The translations under genes were made by a program, and so were the position numbers. A model generated the notes under the pieces. It was not told where the DNA came from. It made no database searches and saw only the letters and a list, made by a program, of their open reading frames with translations. Positions 24,491 to 36,267 of a stretch of 60,000 nucleotides of DNA are shown in pieces (position 1 is the first letter of the stretch; each line of letters starts with the position of its first letter). Source of the stretch: Owenia fusiformis (taxonomy: Eukaryota; Annelida; Polychaeta; Sabellida; Oweniidae); contig CAIIXF020000008.1 of the NCBI GenBank assembly GCA_903813345.2, forward strand, positions 32,514,867 to 32,574,866, read 5' to 3'.

Positions 24491-25849
24491 GTTTGACACT
24501 AGCTCAACAGTGCAAGAAAAAAGACATAGTAAAATTGGAAACCAAAATTGTTAAATTGTGCGCTGCAGTTAAAGATGAAGTACATAAACTTGATAACAAA
24601 ATAACTGATCTTTTGGAGCGGTTAGAAGCTACGCCCACTGTAAACACTGGTATGTGACATCAGCACCACCCTTATTTTTAAGCTCACTTGAGAATTTATA
24701 AAGTGTAACTTATATAATCTATATACAGGGTGTCCCGAAAGTATGGGGCCCCCCTAGGCAGACATATTCCAGTGTCCTCATAGTATGTGTCATATATCAT
24801 TTTAAAGCTTATCCAAAGTTACATTGATTTGACAAGTATCATGGTTTAACTCCCAAATGGGAAAAAGTTACAGTAATTTTTAAAGTTAGTGTTTTGTCAA
24901 AATAAAGTTCAATTTTACACCACATTACTAGGCAATGTGTCCCCCCTTGGCCATGTTAACAGCAGCAATTATTTTCAGATATGACCTTCAAAGCCCTTCT
25001 AATAGGGATGTGGAATTTTATAACCCTCTTAAAACCTGTTAAGGGACTTAAGAAGAGTTTCCTTAGAGTTTCTACCCTCACCGTTCTCTTTTTCTAACTC
25101 AATATCCCTCTGACCCGAAAAGAATTGCTGCTGTTACGATGGCCCGGAAGGACACATTGACTAGTGATTTTGTGTAATATTGAACTTAATTTTGACCAAA
25201 CACTAAATTTTGAAATGCCTGTAATTTTTTCACATTTGAGAGTTGAACCATGATACTTGGCGAATCATTGTAACTTTGGATAAGCTTTAAAATGATATAT
25301 GACACATACTATGACGACACTGGTATATGTCTGCCTAGGGGGGGGGGCCCATACTTTCGGGACACCCTGTATATCATATATATGTAACAGTAAATATGTG
25401 ACACAGGGGCGGATCCGGGAACCAACAAGGGGGGGGGGGGGCCCAAATTTCCGGTCAGAGAAAAAACTTTGGGCACCTAAAACCCAAAAGTGGGCCCAAA
25501 TTTTGAAATTTTGAGGCCCATTTTCTTCAAATTTTTTTGGGCCCAGACCCCCCCCCCCCTAATCCGCCAGTGTGACATTTGTCATGTATAAATCACAGGG
25601 CTCCTTGACCTCTACGCTTGCAAAGAGGGAGATTGTATTGGTAACGATATATCCAGTCATGACGTGGATAAGGAAACATGCGCAGTTCTGTGCCAACAAC
25701 AGTGTCAATGTGTTGGGTTTGTCTATACTTTGCATCCTGAAGCAAGTAAACCATGCTGGCTGAAGCGTGAAATATGCGATACTCCAACAAGTATGACCAA
25801 CACGCAGACGTATTACAAACACTGTGGGAAACGCCCAAAAACTAATTAA
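24491..25849 (+). CDS. coiled-coil plus PAN/Apple-domain protein, 3' two exons
   Basis: Exon 24491-24649 (acceptor atatttag, donor gtatgt, phase 1-1) encodes a heptad-rich helix (DIVKLETKIVKLCAAVKDEV..LDNKITDLLERLEA). Exon 25599-25849 (acceptor atcacag, phase 1 to stop) encodes about 83 residues with nine Cys in a PAN/Apple arrangement: GDCIGNDI, ETCAVLCQQQCQCVGFVY, KPCWLKREIC, YYKHC. PAN domains bind proteins or sugars in secreted proteins, so an oligomerising stalk plus binding head is a reasonable inference. The matching phases join the exons in frame. An AATAAA lies about 17 nt after the stop. An upstream signal-peptide exon was not identified. A Cys-rich open stretch after tttcag at about 24135 (ERCHECQNDC) could be another phase-1 exon. 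The intron holds a mariner MITE and a hAT-like element. Confidence 0.65.
24726..25369. mobile_element. mariner-type MITE with >120-bp TIRs, TA TSD
   Basis: The ends are cagggtgtcccgaaagtatg and its reverse complement, flanked by TA at 24724-24725 and 25370-25371. The arms extend through tatgtgtcatatatcatttt and aagcttatccaaagttac. There is no ORF. It lies in the intron between the coiled-coil and PAN exons. Confidence 0.92.
25404..25572. mobile_element. small hAT-like element abutting the PAN acceptor
   Basis: The ends caggggcggatcc and taatccgccagtg form an imperfect TIR of the CAGNGGCGGAT type seen in hAT elements. The interior has G- and C-runs. A tgtgaca repeat at both flanks may be the target duplication. 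The right end is 26 bp from the first base of the PAN exon, so the acceptor region is partly element-derived. Confidence 0.6.
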
Positions 25850-25944
25850 AACTGTACTGAATTATGAATAAACCCAATACCTTGTTCACGATAGTATTTC
25901 AAAATACATAAAGAATTCCTACAAAATCATAACAAAGCAATATA

Positions 25945-26544
25945 CAGGGTGGGTTAAAAACAATACCCAATTTTAAAGATGAATGATTCATATGATATAT
26001 GTTAAACCATGTCATGTATTATATACAACATCCAATAGAAAAACCTTTTTTCGTAGAGGTGGAGACTAAAATTGACACCAGGGGTGCCGTGAGCGACCAA
26101 AAATCAAATAATGAAGATCCCCAAATTCCCCTCCATATTGCAGTCACAGTTGCACTTTTACTTGACTGAATCATCATCATTTTATTTAAGAGTAATGCAC
26201 AATTGATTATTAATTAAAATTATATAAGTATATAAAAGTATTATTGCTGGCTGGATTTGCGCTGTACTTGAATAAATGTACCTCTTTTGAAGGTGCCAAA
26301 GTTCAAATTTACCGCCATTTTCCACAATTTGGAAATCAGCAGTGAATAATTTTTTGGTCGCTCATGACGCCCCTGGTGTCAGTTTTAGCCCCGAACTCCA
26401 TGGGAAAACAATGGTTTTCAATCAGATTGTGAAATCTTGTTAGGAAATGATTTATCTTTAAAATGATATACAATACATCGCATGGTTTAACGTTATATTA
26501 TATGATATTCATCCTTAAACGTGGGTATTTTTTGGCCCACCCTG
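25945..26544. mobile_element. mariner-type long-TIR MITE
   Basis: The left end is TA|cagggtgggttaaaaa and the right end ttttttggcccaccctg|CA, with the right TA mutated. The long imperfect arms include aagatgaatgattcatatga and tgacaccaggggtgccgtga with inverted partners near 26350-26380 and 26500-26515. There is no transposase. Confidence 0.82.
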
Positions 26545-26576
26545 CATATAACAACATCGTCAGTTTGGAACACCTA

Positions 26577-26834
26577 CAAGGGGCGGATCTGAAAACTAAC
26601 AAGGGTGGTACATTTCAAGTGGGGCCCTATAACTAATATGGGGCCCAATTTTGAAAATTGAAGGCCCATTTCCTGATATTTGGGCTTAATTAAAAATAGA
26701 GTCCAAAAGGCCTAGTAATGCCAAAAAGACCCACTAATTATTTAAAATACTTTGGCCCAAAATATTTTGGCCAAATCCTCATGGGAGGGGAGGAGGGAGG
26801 AAGGGTGCGGGTCTTACCCCCAAGATCCACCAGT
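26577..26834. mobile_element. small hAT-like element, diverged
   Basis: The ends caaggggcggatct and agatccaccagtg resemble the ends of the element at 25404. The middle is rich in ggcccaat/ggcccatt words also found there. No clear target duplication. Confidence 0.5.
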
Positions 26835-29040
26835 GAAAGGTTAGCATTGAAATACCTCGTGCGGATTGGTTTCATGCAAAAAGTGAATTGAATAAGTTTA
26901 CGAAATATGAAATCCTTTTTCGATCTTTTAATGTTTGATCTCTTACACATTAATAACTGGAATACGGAAATGGGATTTTTAAATCGACTTTCAACTAAAA
27001 TGCATAGTTAAGAATTGCCTGAGGATATATTAAAGTTTATTGTGGCATGGTACATACACGCTACATTTTTTCTATTTTTTAGTGCACTGCCTGTAATTTG
27101 GCACATTGTCAATATACTACATGGTAGGCAAATAAAAAAGAGAAATAGGCGCATCACCTAAGAAAACAGATTTTGAATTTTTAGTAATTTCTATATATTT
27201 TTAGGTACAATTCTTTATATCTCTTTATTCTCCATCATTTTACTCATATTTTTGTTTTATTTTAGAAACATTTAATGGGCATATTATCTTTGCAAAAATG
27301 TTATGATGATAGGTTGATAATGCGTTAATTATCGAAACAAATTGATGTAAGACTTATGAATTGTAGCAACATTTCAAGAGGCATGCAAATGCTTTTTCTG
27401 AGATTGAAAGCTGACATATTGGTCATTCTATGTCATGCGTTTCTTCATTTTAGATTATAAAATCTGTTTTCGTAAATTGTGACATCACAATCAAAAACGA
27501 TCACAATATGTACAGTCATGAAAATAAAAATAAAATATTGCCCACCCTGTAGAGTTTAATTATGTTGATTTCCACACTTTTTGCCTTTACTACAGCCACA
27601 AAACACCACACTTGTTATCTCCATTCCTATCTAAGTGCATGGCTTTGCATGGTTTGGTACCAATGCATGATGTTAGGTATTTGCAAGAAGGGGTAGGTCA
27701 TCGGGCTTGCTTTCAAAGTTTGGGAACATATTCCTTCGAATAGGACCATTTCCCAATGAGAAGATTGCAATCCCTTGCCTTGGAACGATTTTATGCTGTG
27801 TCGATGTTGTTTTGGTTTTGATTGAAATCTTTGGGAAGCTTGTGGAGAATATTCTTATGACATGGTTTCATTACCTTAAAGGCTATGAGCCAGCAATGAG
27901 CCTAGGATCGGACGATTTGGTATTGTGTCTCCCAGTCATTCATGCACTTTTGTGAGAGTACCAGCACGGTGGGTCCAATACTGCCTGACATGAACGCCTC
28001 CATGGATCTTCTTTCGTATTGGAAGGGTTTGGTGTAGGAAACTGTTACTATAGATCTTAGTAAAACTGAAAATCTCATTGTCTCTGAATTGAAGACCGAC
28101 GTTTTACCCCAAGAAAAAGGACAGTGTAAGATTTTGTTACAATCTCCAACTCCTGCAGTCACCAAACCAGATACACAGCAGTACAGTATCGTTATTAAGC
28201 AACAGATGATGGAGTAACACCTGTTATACTGCCAATACCGTCCTGACCCGATAACATGCCCTCTCCATGCAAATAGGCAACATCATGTAATAGTACCAAG
28301 ACGTGCACTTTCACTCTAAATGAAAATTACTTGACAACTAGCTAGATTAAGTAATTCAATTTATGTTAGTATTTTACAAAATTACATACATGTAATTATA
28401 TTACTAGTAATTACTAGGTAATTGTTTTTTGATGTGAATCACTAAATTCAGTAATTATTATACTATCAATGTTAATAAATTACTAATATCTGTATTTTCA
28501 TTTTATTTGTATGTAATTTATATTACTAAAGTAATTTTGGGGCACTTTTAGAAAGATAAACATGAAATGGTGATTCGTGGCTGAAGTAGACTAGACAAAA
28601 CTTGTAGAAATCTCTGTTTAAACTGTAAATATGGTCATGTGCAAAATTACAAAAATTAACTTAATAAAGAGTCAAAACTGTACGTAGTGCGTATCATGCT
28701 AAAATCAGTTTTAAACAAATATTTTAAAATATATGATTGACCCCTATAATATGGCCATTTCGATCATTTTGAGTGGTCACAAAACCTAGGTCCTACGGTT
28801 CTTCTTGAGATAAAGTATTGGCATTGTCGGCCATTTTAAATAATTTTATGACCAACTTGAATTTCGAATTACCCTTTGCATTTGTTCGACTTCACTTCTT
28901 AAAAGAGAGCTTCGTCTTCAATTTCGAATGTCTCTCTATCTGGAACATGTACAAGAAGGTGTTGTATCAAGGTGTGCAAAAATTCTTGCTTTCTTATTAA
29001 AGCTAGTTTTTGAAGTGCCATATTGGATTTAACGCCCTCG
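26835..29040. other. non-coding; orphan mariner end
   Basis: gcccaccctg followed by TA at 27540-27551 is a right mariner-type end with no left partner that I can find. Open frames at 27707-27955 (+) and 27902-28165 (-) show no recognisable domain. 28867-28921 is an inverted piece of the repeat in AlkD intron 1. Confidence 0.45.
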
Positions 29041-29046
29041 CTACAG

Positions 29047-29207
29047 TAACAAAAGAAGAGTACATGTACATTTTTATATTGTCTTTAGATAATGAAAAAT
29101 ATAGTAAACTGTCAATCGTCTCTTGTGCCACACTGGTTTTTGATAGCTTGTCAAGTGTCCATTCTTTAAAGACAATATAAAAATAGTGTACTCTTCTTTT
29201 GTTACAT
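29047..29207. repeat. inverted repeat, ~44-bp arms
   Basis: Arms gtaacaaaagaagagtac..tatattgtcttta (about 29047-29090) and the reverse complement (about 29164-29207) lie around a spacer of about 73 bp. It ends 114 bp before the second PAN exon. Probably a MITE relic. Confidence 0.8.
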
Positions 29208-29320
29208 CTGTGCATTCTTTAAGATAATCTACAGCTCATTCAATTGTGTTGCTTCTTCAGTGAGATTTATAGAGGTCGGGCATTTGTTCATACGTTACAT
29301 TTGCAATGTATGTTTCACAG

Positions 29321-29562
29321 GACTCCTTGACTTATACGCTTTCAAAGAGGGAGATTGTGTCGGTAACGATATATCCAGTCATGACGTGGATAAGGAAACA
29401 TGCGCCGTTCTGTGCCAACAACAGCGTCAATGTGTTGGGTTTGTCTATACTTTGCATCCTGACGCAAGTAAACCATGCTGGCTGAAGCGTGAAATATGCG
29501 ATACTCCAACAAGTATGACCAACACGCAGACGTATTACAAAGACTTTGGGAAATGTGTATAA
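29321..29562 (+). CDS. second PAN/Apple terminal exon
   Basis: This exon has an acceptor gtttcacag, the same phase 1 as the exon at 25599, and about 80 residues nearly identical to it, down to silent positions. It ends in TAA followed at once by AATAAA. Differences remove three Cys (YAC to YAF, QQQC to QQQR, KHC to KDF) and add one (GKC), leaving seven instead of nine. No coiled-coil exon was found between the two PAN exons. It is therefore either an alternative last exon of the upstream gene or a partial tandem duplicate; the sequence cannot decide. Confidence 0.6.
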
Positions 29563-30739
29563 ATAAAGAAACACACACTATTTGCATATATAATTCCATA
29601 TAGCAACTTATGTGACAAACATGAACAAAAAATAGTCAGCTTGAATGCGGAAATATTTATTAAAAAACGCCACTTGGTTTTTCAAGTGCAGTCCCAAAAA
29701 AGATGCTAATATAACATTTATTTAATCGAGTGATATGTTTTGTACTGTTTTGAAATCCATTATTATTTGTCATAAATTAATAGTTAAATAGTTGACTTAA
29801 CCGGAACAAGAAAACTTGGTTGGTCGAAATAAGTAGACCGAATGATTTGAACGTTTTCAGAAATCCAACTTTTTGACTGTCAAGGCTCAAGATGGAATTG
29901 ATATGAAATATATAACCTCTTTTTGACATTAATCCACTCATAATTGACATGACCAAGATGACAATTGTCACGATGAGAATAATATTTAACTCATTAAAAA
30001 TTGGGTAATTCAGGACTAAAAATATGGTTGAAAATAGTAAAATGTATACATGCTAAGTACACCCCTCTGTCTCTGTTCACCGACCGACCGACCCGCATGA
30101 CCCGACCGACCGACTGGCAGACACATGGGGTGTACTGAACCATACTCTTAGAACCCGTATACCAACCTTGAAACTGCCTTAGTGTTAGACCCCAATGTTT
30201 CTCAAATTAAAATATCATTTTATAAAGAATGTGACCCATCAAAACATGCCTCCAAGAAGCAGATTCACAATGCACCTTTCTCCGTGGGCTATGCTTTGAC
30301 TTCTACACGACGTACAGTAGTCTCACACTGAAATCCTCGATGCCGCTTGACAATAATCGCAAACTCTTCCTTTACACACTGTGGCTAGTCGATCAATGTG
30401 GATGCAGTCATGTATATGCAATGTTTCATGGGTTCTCGCGTACATTATAGTGAATGGGGTCGTTGAAAAAATATGACAGAAAATCGAGGTAAGTGATCTC
30501 AGAGTTTCTACTTAACATATTGACTTGAAATCTTGCATACATATTCAATATACATAGTATGACAATGTGTGAAAGTTTCAGCTAGCATATTCCTGTTATA
30601 GGGAAGATATTTGAACAACATTTCGTCAACGTCAACATATATGTATCAAATGGATTCAACTATGTATCATTTGGATTCAGAACGGTAACAAATGGGTGCT
30701 ATAATAAATTATGCTTTTGTTATGATGATTTATTTACAG
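29563..30739. other. non-coding
   Basis: Contains a short accg/gacc tetranucleotide run at about 30081-30110. No gene is supported. Confidence 0.4.
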
Positions 30740-31377
30740 ATGGACAACTGGCCAGATTTTCTTTGTATCCATTGTTTGGATAAACATTCCTTATTCAGTG
30801 AAGTAATTAGCCACACCATTACAATACACTCTCATGAAGAATTGAAAATTGATAGACTTTATATAGACCCGTCAACTGGAAAATGCCATTACAGAAGGAA
30901 AAACTATAGATTCATCCCTAATACTGTTAATTTGAAAAACGGGTCCATAACATGTAATGATGACAATGAAGATGTTGAAATTAGGTACGCCAATCAAGTG
31001 AATTCAGAGCCCAAGAACCATCAACCCACTGAAATATCCACAGATCAAGTTTCAGAGCCATTAACATTCCTTGAAAGTGACAATGAGCAGCCAACAGATG
31101 GACCATCTGTAAATCTTGGTGATTTTGTCAGCTCAGCTGCAAGAGCCTACAGATTCCTTGAAACAAATGACCCAAATTCAAGAATTATATCATCTATTTA
31201 CAATTTTTTTGAAATCGTGGTAAGTGGAATCTTTCCAATTACCAATATAGGATTATTATTGTTTTTGGACACTGTGGACTATTTCACCGCTCCATGTGCC
31301 AAACAAGTAAGATACTGAAAGGAAACTAAACACTTTTGGTTCATGGGCTTTCATCTGTTTCATGGGAAGTTTCTGAG
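30740..31377 (+). pseudogene. exon of an uncharacterised repeat-associated gene, one in-frame stop
   Basis: The probable exon runs from an AG acceptor (tatttacag, ends 30739) to a GT donor (gtaaga at 31378). It is open except for TGA at 31316-31318. N-terminally it has C-x2-C..H-x3-H-x-H (FLCIHC..ITIHSH), a zinc-binding pattern, and YIDPSTGKCHYRRKNYR. An acidic low-complexity linker follows, then SIYNFFEIVVSGIFPITNIG. After the stop it continues as KETKHFWFMGFHLFHGKFLR. From memory this layout resembles a large multicopy family of unknown function in marine invertebrates, often linked to mobile DNA. I could not check that. The TGA sits where one base change from a Ser codon would explain it. 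A recently inactivated copy is likely. Confidence 0.55.
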
Positions 31378-31484
31378 GTAAGACTTCATTCATTTTTACT
31401 TTTAATTCTTATGATAATAGAATATATCTAGACTTTGGAAATTGAACAAGTTCAATTTCAGACTCCAGATCTAGACTTTTTTAA

Positions 31485-31885
31485 GCCCAGTCATCCAGAA
31501 TAAGCCGAGTCATCCAGAATAAGCCGAGTCATCCAGAATAAACTGAGTCATCCAGAAAAAGATGGATGGATGGATGAAATAGGAAGGAGGGATAGGATAG
31601 AATAGGAAGGAACGATAGGATAGAATAGGAAAGGATGAGATAGAATAGAATAGAATAGCAAGGAATGATAGAATAGGAAGGAAAGGAAAGGATAGGAAGG
31701 ATAGGATATGATATGATAACATGGGATAGGATAGGAAGGATAGAATAAGAAGGAACGATAGGATAGAGTAGGAAAGAAGGATAGGATAGAATAGGAAGGA
31801 TAGGATAGGAAGGAAAAGATATGAAGGAAAGACAGATAGAAGGAAGGATAAGATAGGAAGGATGGGTGGAAGGATGGATGGATTT
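31485..31885. repeat. 19-bp minisatellite followed by GGATAG-rich microsatellite
   Basis: gtcatccag recurs at 31490, 31509, 31528 and 31547 (exact 19-bp period). A purine-rich aggaaggataggatagaa field follows to about 31885. The 148-codon - strand frame across it (leucine/serine/phenylalanine repeats) is an artefact. Confidence 0.9.
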
Positions 31886-31969
31886 TTCAACATTTTCTTC
31901 ACTTCTCTTGACTTTCTATCAGGATACCATAAGATCGATTTTTCTCGAAATTTCAAAACGACATAACAT

Positions 31970-32830
31970 AAGTCGGATCGAAATTTAGTTTGCAGATTCA
32001 GATCCCTTAGAAAATTCTATCGTTAATTCATAACTCATACGTTAAATTTAGAGAAGTTTTTATTTTGACCTACTTTTCAGACACCATATCTCAAAAGTGG
32101 GTCAAAATACTTTCTGACGGCAAAAGGCTAACACTATTAGCACACTCTTGGCTACATGTATACACCATTTCGAAGAATATAATTAAAGTGTAGTGTCAGA
32201 ATCGCAAAAATAAGGAAAAACTTTGAATTTGACCTAGATTTTGACCTAGGCATTTTGGTGTCCAAATTTTGAAGCTAGATGGCTTTTGAGGTTCCATTCT
32301 TTTAAAAGCTTTCATTGTATTTAGCTGAACTCAGTCTATATTTCGTATTTTTCACTTCAAAAAAATCTTTTTTCCCATTGACTTAACATGGGCACCAAAT
32401 TTAGCGATTTTTGAGCTTTCAAAACGCAATAACTTCCGAACCGGAAGTCCGATCCAAATTTCGTTTGCAGATTCGGATTCCTGAGATCATTCTACACTTA
32501 TTTCATAACTCTCATGTTGAATTTGTAGAATTTTTTGTTCTGACCTACTTTCCGGGCACCATATCACAAAATCGGTAACAGTAATCAAAAATCTGATGGC
32601 ACACTTATGAAAGGGCTGTTTCTAAGCTACATGATAACAAAAGACAAAGCTGTTTCGATAAATAACGACGAAGATAATAGACAGATTTAAGATTTAACCT
32701 TGTTCTTGACCTTTGACCTAGATAAAAAATTGACCCAATTTCCGAGAAACTGGATACTGGTCCTAAATTGACCATATACAGGACTTGACTCAATGTCTTC
32801 TAGTTAAGGAGAAAACGTGTGTAGAAGAAT
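31970..32830. repeat. diverged tandem duplication, ~475-bp period
   Basis: Two blocks share gtttgcagattc.gat.cc, ttcataactc, gaatttagag/gaatttgtag, gacctact and caccatatc, near 31980-32120 and 32450-32580. They are about 70% alike by eye. No coding. Confidence 0.6.
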
Positions 32831-32860
32831 AAAGAAGAAGAAGAATACTGACAAAAGCTA

Positions 32861-32888
32861 TAGACTCCAGATTTACATCTGGAGTCTA
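32861..32888. repeat. perfect 12-bp hairpin overlapping a stop codon
   Basis: tagactccagat (32861-32872), 4-nt loop, atctggagtcta (32877-32888). The outer TAG is the stop of the - strand zinc-finger-like exon. Confidence 0.9.
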
Positions 32889-33074
32889 ATAAAAATGGTC
32901 CTGATCAACACAGGCTTCGCTATAAGTATTGCAGTAGCACATTGGTGGAGGAGGCCATGGTTCTTTACCATGCGTTTTTAGTGCGATTTTGCTATTGAAA
33001 AGGTTGCCACATTCATCGCACATGTGGCGTGTTGGGGTTGTTTCCTCCACTGGCTGTACGACAACCAGATCCAT
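32886..33074 (-). CDS. terminal exon with one zinc-finger-like motif
   Basis: The - strand frame of 62 residues opens directly after a ttttgtag acceptor at 33075 and contains CDECGNLFNSKIALKTH, a C-x2-C-x12-H zinc-finger start. The second His is not at the usual spacing; instead MCYC follows ten residues on, so the finger is atypical or degenerate. It would be the last exon of a gene whose other exons lie at higher coordinates, but I could not identify them. Confidence 0.35.
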   Translation of the reverse strand: MDLVVVQPVEETTPTRHMCDECGNLFNSKIALKTHGKEPWPPPPMCYCNTYSEACVDQDHFY

Positions 33075-35135
33075 CTACAAAATAGTTGTGATATATATTG
33101 AAAATAAAATCAAGATGTCCATCATCTTGAGTAAACATCAGATTATCGTCGGGCATCAAATATTCACCATATACTACTGTAAAATTATATTTTTGTTGAA
33201 TTATTGTCCCAACTCAAGTTTATATGTAACCATATTTGTTTCTTCCTGATGTATCCAATGAGAGCGTTTAAGAAATATATGTAAAATATTAAAAATACAC
33301 ACATTCAAAATGATTCAATTAAAACCTAGCCAGTCTGTTCATTGAATCCAATTAGAACGTCTACTAATCCACATGATACATCATAATTAAATTGCTTTTT
33401 TAAAGCGGATATTTCATACCATAACCCCAAAAATATTATAAAATGCGTTGTATTTGTATTTTACTTCACACAGACATATTTGTGTACGTGAAATAATTAT
33501 ATTACTTGAATGTTTTATTCCCCATTATAAGGTAAACCTATGGCAATTATACATACCTTCTCACAGCTATGAGCGAGGTGATAAAACTGGTCGAGTGAAC
33601 TCGTTTGAGTTATCTATTCGCTGTAAAATTATCAGAGAATGTGTGTTTATAGCGTTGCTTTGGTTTGGTAAATCAATGAAGTATGATATACACGGATGAG
33701 TAAATGTAGATTATTTAAACAAAAGTGCAAATTTCTTCCATTGAAAAGTACAGAGGCGGGTACTCACGAAACATTACATGTGCTTGTCTGCATCCACATA
33801 GATCGACTAGCCACAGTGTTACAACTTGTGAGCGTTAAAGTCCCCGATAAATCGGGCTACGTATACCGCCGTGTTTACATTAGGGGATTAGAAGAGTTTA
33901 TTTTTTATTTAGGTATGCAAGCTACGTATATCAATATTAGGCCTTCATTCATGTACTCGTGTGCATGTAATCAGCATGCCCTTCAATAATATGTAAACCA
34001 GGCTATTCAAGTACTGTATAATGTACACTATTTATGTGTGTACTACATACAATACAATTCCCTGGGAAACAAAACACAAATACTTTTTATATGTTCAAAA
34101 TGAGCCATTTGATTGATGCAAACACTAAATAGCTTCATAAATAACATCTACAAAGTATATCTAATAGTAATTTTCAATTTCAATGGTGAAACTTCCCTGG
34201 TTACGATTATATGGGAAATCATCACGAGACGAAGATCGTTCGACTTCCTGGCTTACCTCTGAATCGTGTACCTGGTAATCTCTTTATATAGTTTAGCGAG
34301 AGCGGTGCGCCTGCGCAGTTTTAAACTTTGGCGCACACTTTAATTGATTGAGCAATTACTTTGGTGCATTTTCTTAACGAAAATTGTTTCAATTTTAGAT
34401 TATTTTTGGCTCATATCATTCCTTTTCATGTCTTTTTTCTAAAAATACCCCCAACTTTTTTTTAGAATAATGCAATAAATTTTCCATAAGAATGGTTACA
34501 CTTTTATTCCTTATTCCCCCATTTTTGCACATTGGATCTACTTCACCAATTGATAATATATCACTGCTCTCTTGGGAGATTATATTTGAGTTTGTAAGGA
34601 ATACATTGGTAGATATAGTGTACATATTGCTTGTAGTTGTGTCACTCCCTATACACGTAGATCTGATGCTACTTTCAAATTGTATAGTGTCAAGTGCTAA
34701 AAATGCAACATACATCTAAGAAATTAATATTTCCCAGTTTCTTTCTCTCTAATTGCTGCAAATTTGTCATATTGAAGTAGAAAGTGCGTATCCCAATAAA
34801 TGATCACTTTAATGAAAATGTACCTACATAATTTTTTTTATCTTGGATAAATGTTTTTAACTGATTGTTCTAAAGTCTTATGGGTTGGATTAAAGCTAAA
34901 TCAAGCTTTATGGTGTTTAGTCGTCTAGGAGCTCCGAGGATTCGTTCGAACATTTGAAGCAATTGTTAAGTCTAATTTCAATTAGTTAAAACGATATTTG
35001 GTAAGCTTTCTATTTTCTACTAAATTTTAACCGTGAAAGTGACAAAGTTAAAGTCCCGGTCTAAAGTTTGAAAATATTTTTTTATCATTCATTTTACTAT
35101 TCGTCATGAATTAAAAAGTTATTCTAGAGATTTTT
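33075..35135. other. non-coding, nothing recognised
   Basis: Only short frames without domains. Confidence 0.4.
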
Positions 35136-35185
35136 GTTTAAACCACTTTGGCTTTTACTCGTATATAAGCCAAAGTGGTTTAAAC
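35136..35185. repeat. perfect 19-bp inverted repeat
   Basis: gtttaaaccactttggctt (35136-35154) and its exact reverse complement (35167-35185) around a 12-nt loop. Confidence 0.95.
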
Positions 35186-35887
35186 TTTATATGGTGAGTT
35201 CAAGCTTTCTAAAACTGGTTAAAACGGCTAACACGTGTATTAGATGTAAATGTGTACTAAAAATCATAAAGCAATACAATTCATCTAGAATGAATCGAGA
35301 AGAATCGTGTATATTCTGTCCCTTGGCTATCCATAATACGATCTATATAAACCTTTGGCATATTTTGTTTAGTTCACTGTCCAACTGTCTCACGATGGCC
35401 GCCCGTCGAGCTTACGTTGATTTGCGTCTGCCGTAGTAGTATTTTGATGGGTAATGTACCTTTGAAAAAAAAATTAAGTCAGCTGCTGTCACATCTTTGC
35501 TGTGAACACAACGCAATAGTATGTTCGTGATGCAAGGTCATTAGAGAACTTTCGATGAAAATTGTTTTGAAATCGTAAACGTAAACTTGTATTTAAAAGG
35601 TAGAATCATGTTATATTTTCAATCACAGCTAATTAAAATGCTCTTAAAGCTGTATGGATTAGTCGTATATATGACAAAAGCAACATATTTAATAAAATTC
35701 CATACTTTTATTTTAACAAACTGGCTCCGAATATTTTATTAAAAATGAATGTTTTCTCTAATGAGCATCTTGATAGACTGCCTGTGTTCTGTAAACAAGT
35801 TCTAAAAGCATACAAAAGTTGTAAAGACCATGATATAATTAATAAATTAAAACACCATGAAATAATCCAACAAACCATATGGACTAA

Positions 35888-36125
35888 CACCCCAGTCACA
35901 TTTGTCGTACGGAGGCCGTGTGTCGACCGCAGATCAATTAAATCAGTGTATTTCTGCGGCGAGCGTAGGAAAACTACGCTCGCCTTGCGGCCTCCGTACG
36001 GCGTATCCAATTTTTTACAGGCCGCAGGGTCGCCGTAGAAATTATAACTCGGAGTTATAATGTTTGTTCATTTCTGAGGTCCCCATAGAAATCAACTGGC
36101 TCAACAAGATCGAATCATTATTTGT
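35888..36125. mobile_element. PIF/Harbinger-type MITE, left half
   Basis: It begins caccccagtcacatttgtcg directly after TAA (35885-35887). It is about 95% like the left half of the complete copy at 46144-46631, then loses similarity near 36125. The right end is missing. Confidence 0.8.
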
Positions 36126-36267
36126 CAATTTAATTAATGGCAATTTAATTAATGGCCATCTTTTGAATGGTAACAATATAATTTGAAATAGATATACATA
36201 CTTTCATCTATATTGTTTTAAAAAACACATCAAACACTTGTTTTGTTCTTGGTATCATGTTTCCAGA

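Noticed and set aside
27707-28165. Overlapping 82- and 87-codon frames on opposite strands
   Set aside because: No domain, no splice context, and neither frame continues.
31510-31956. 148-codon - strand frame rich in LSFLPIL
   Set aside because: Lies on the GGATAG microsatellite; no domain, low-complexity artefact.
32996-33060. C-x2-C..H as a canonical C2H2 finger
   Set aside because: The second His is not at the required spacing, so only a zinc-finger-like exon is reported.
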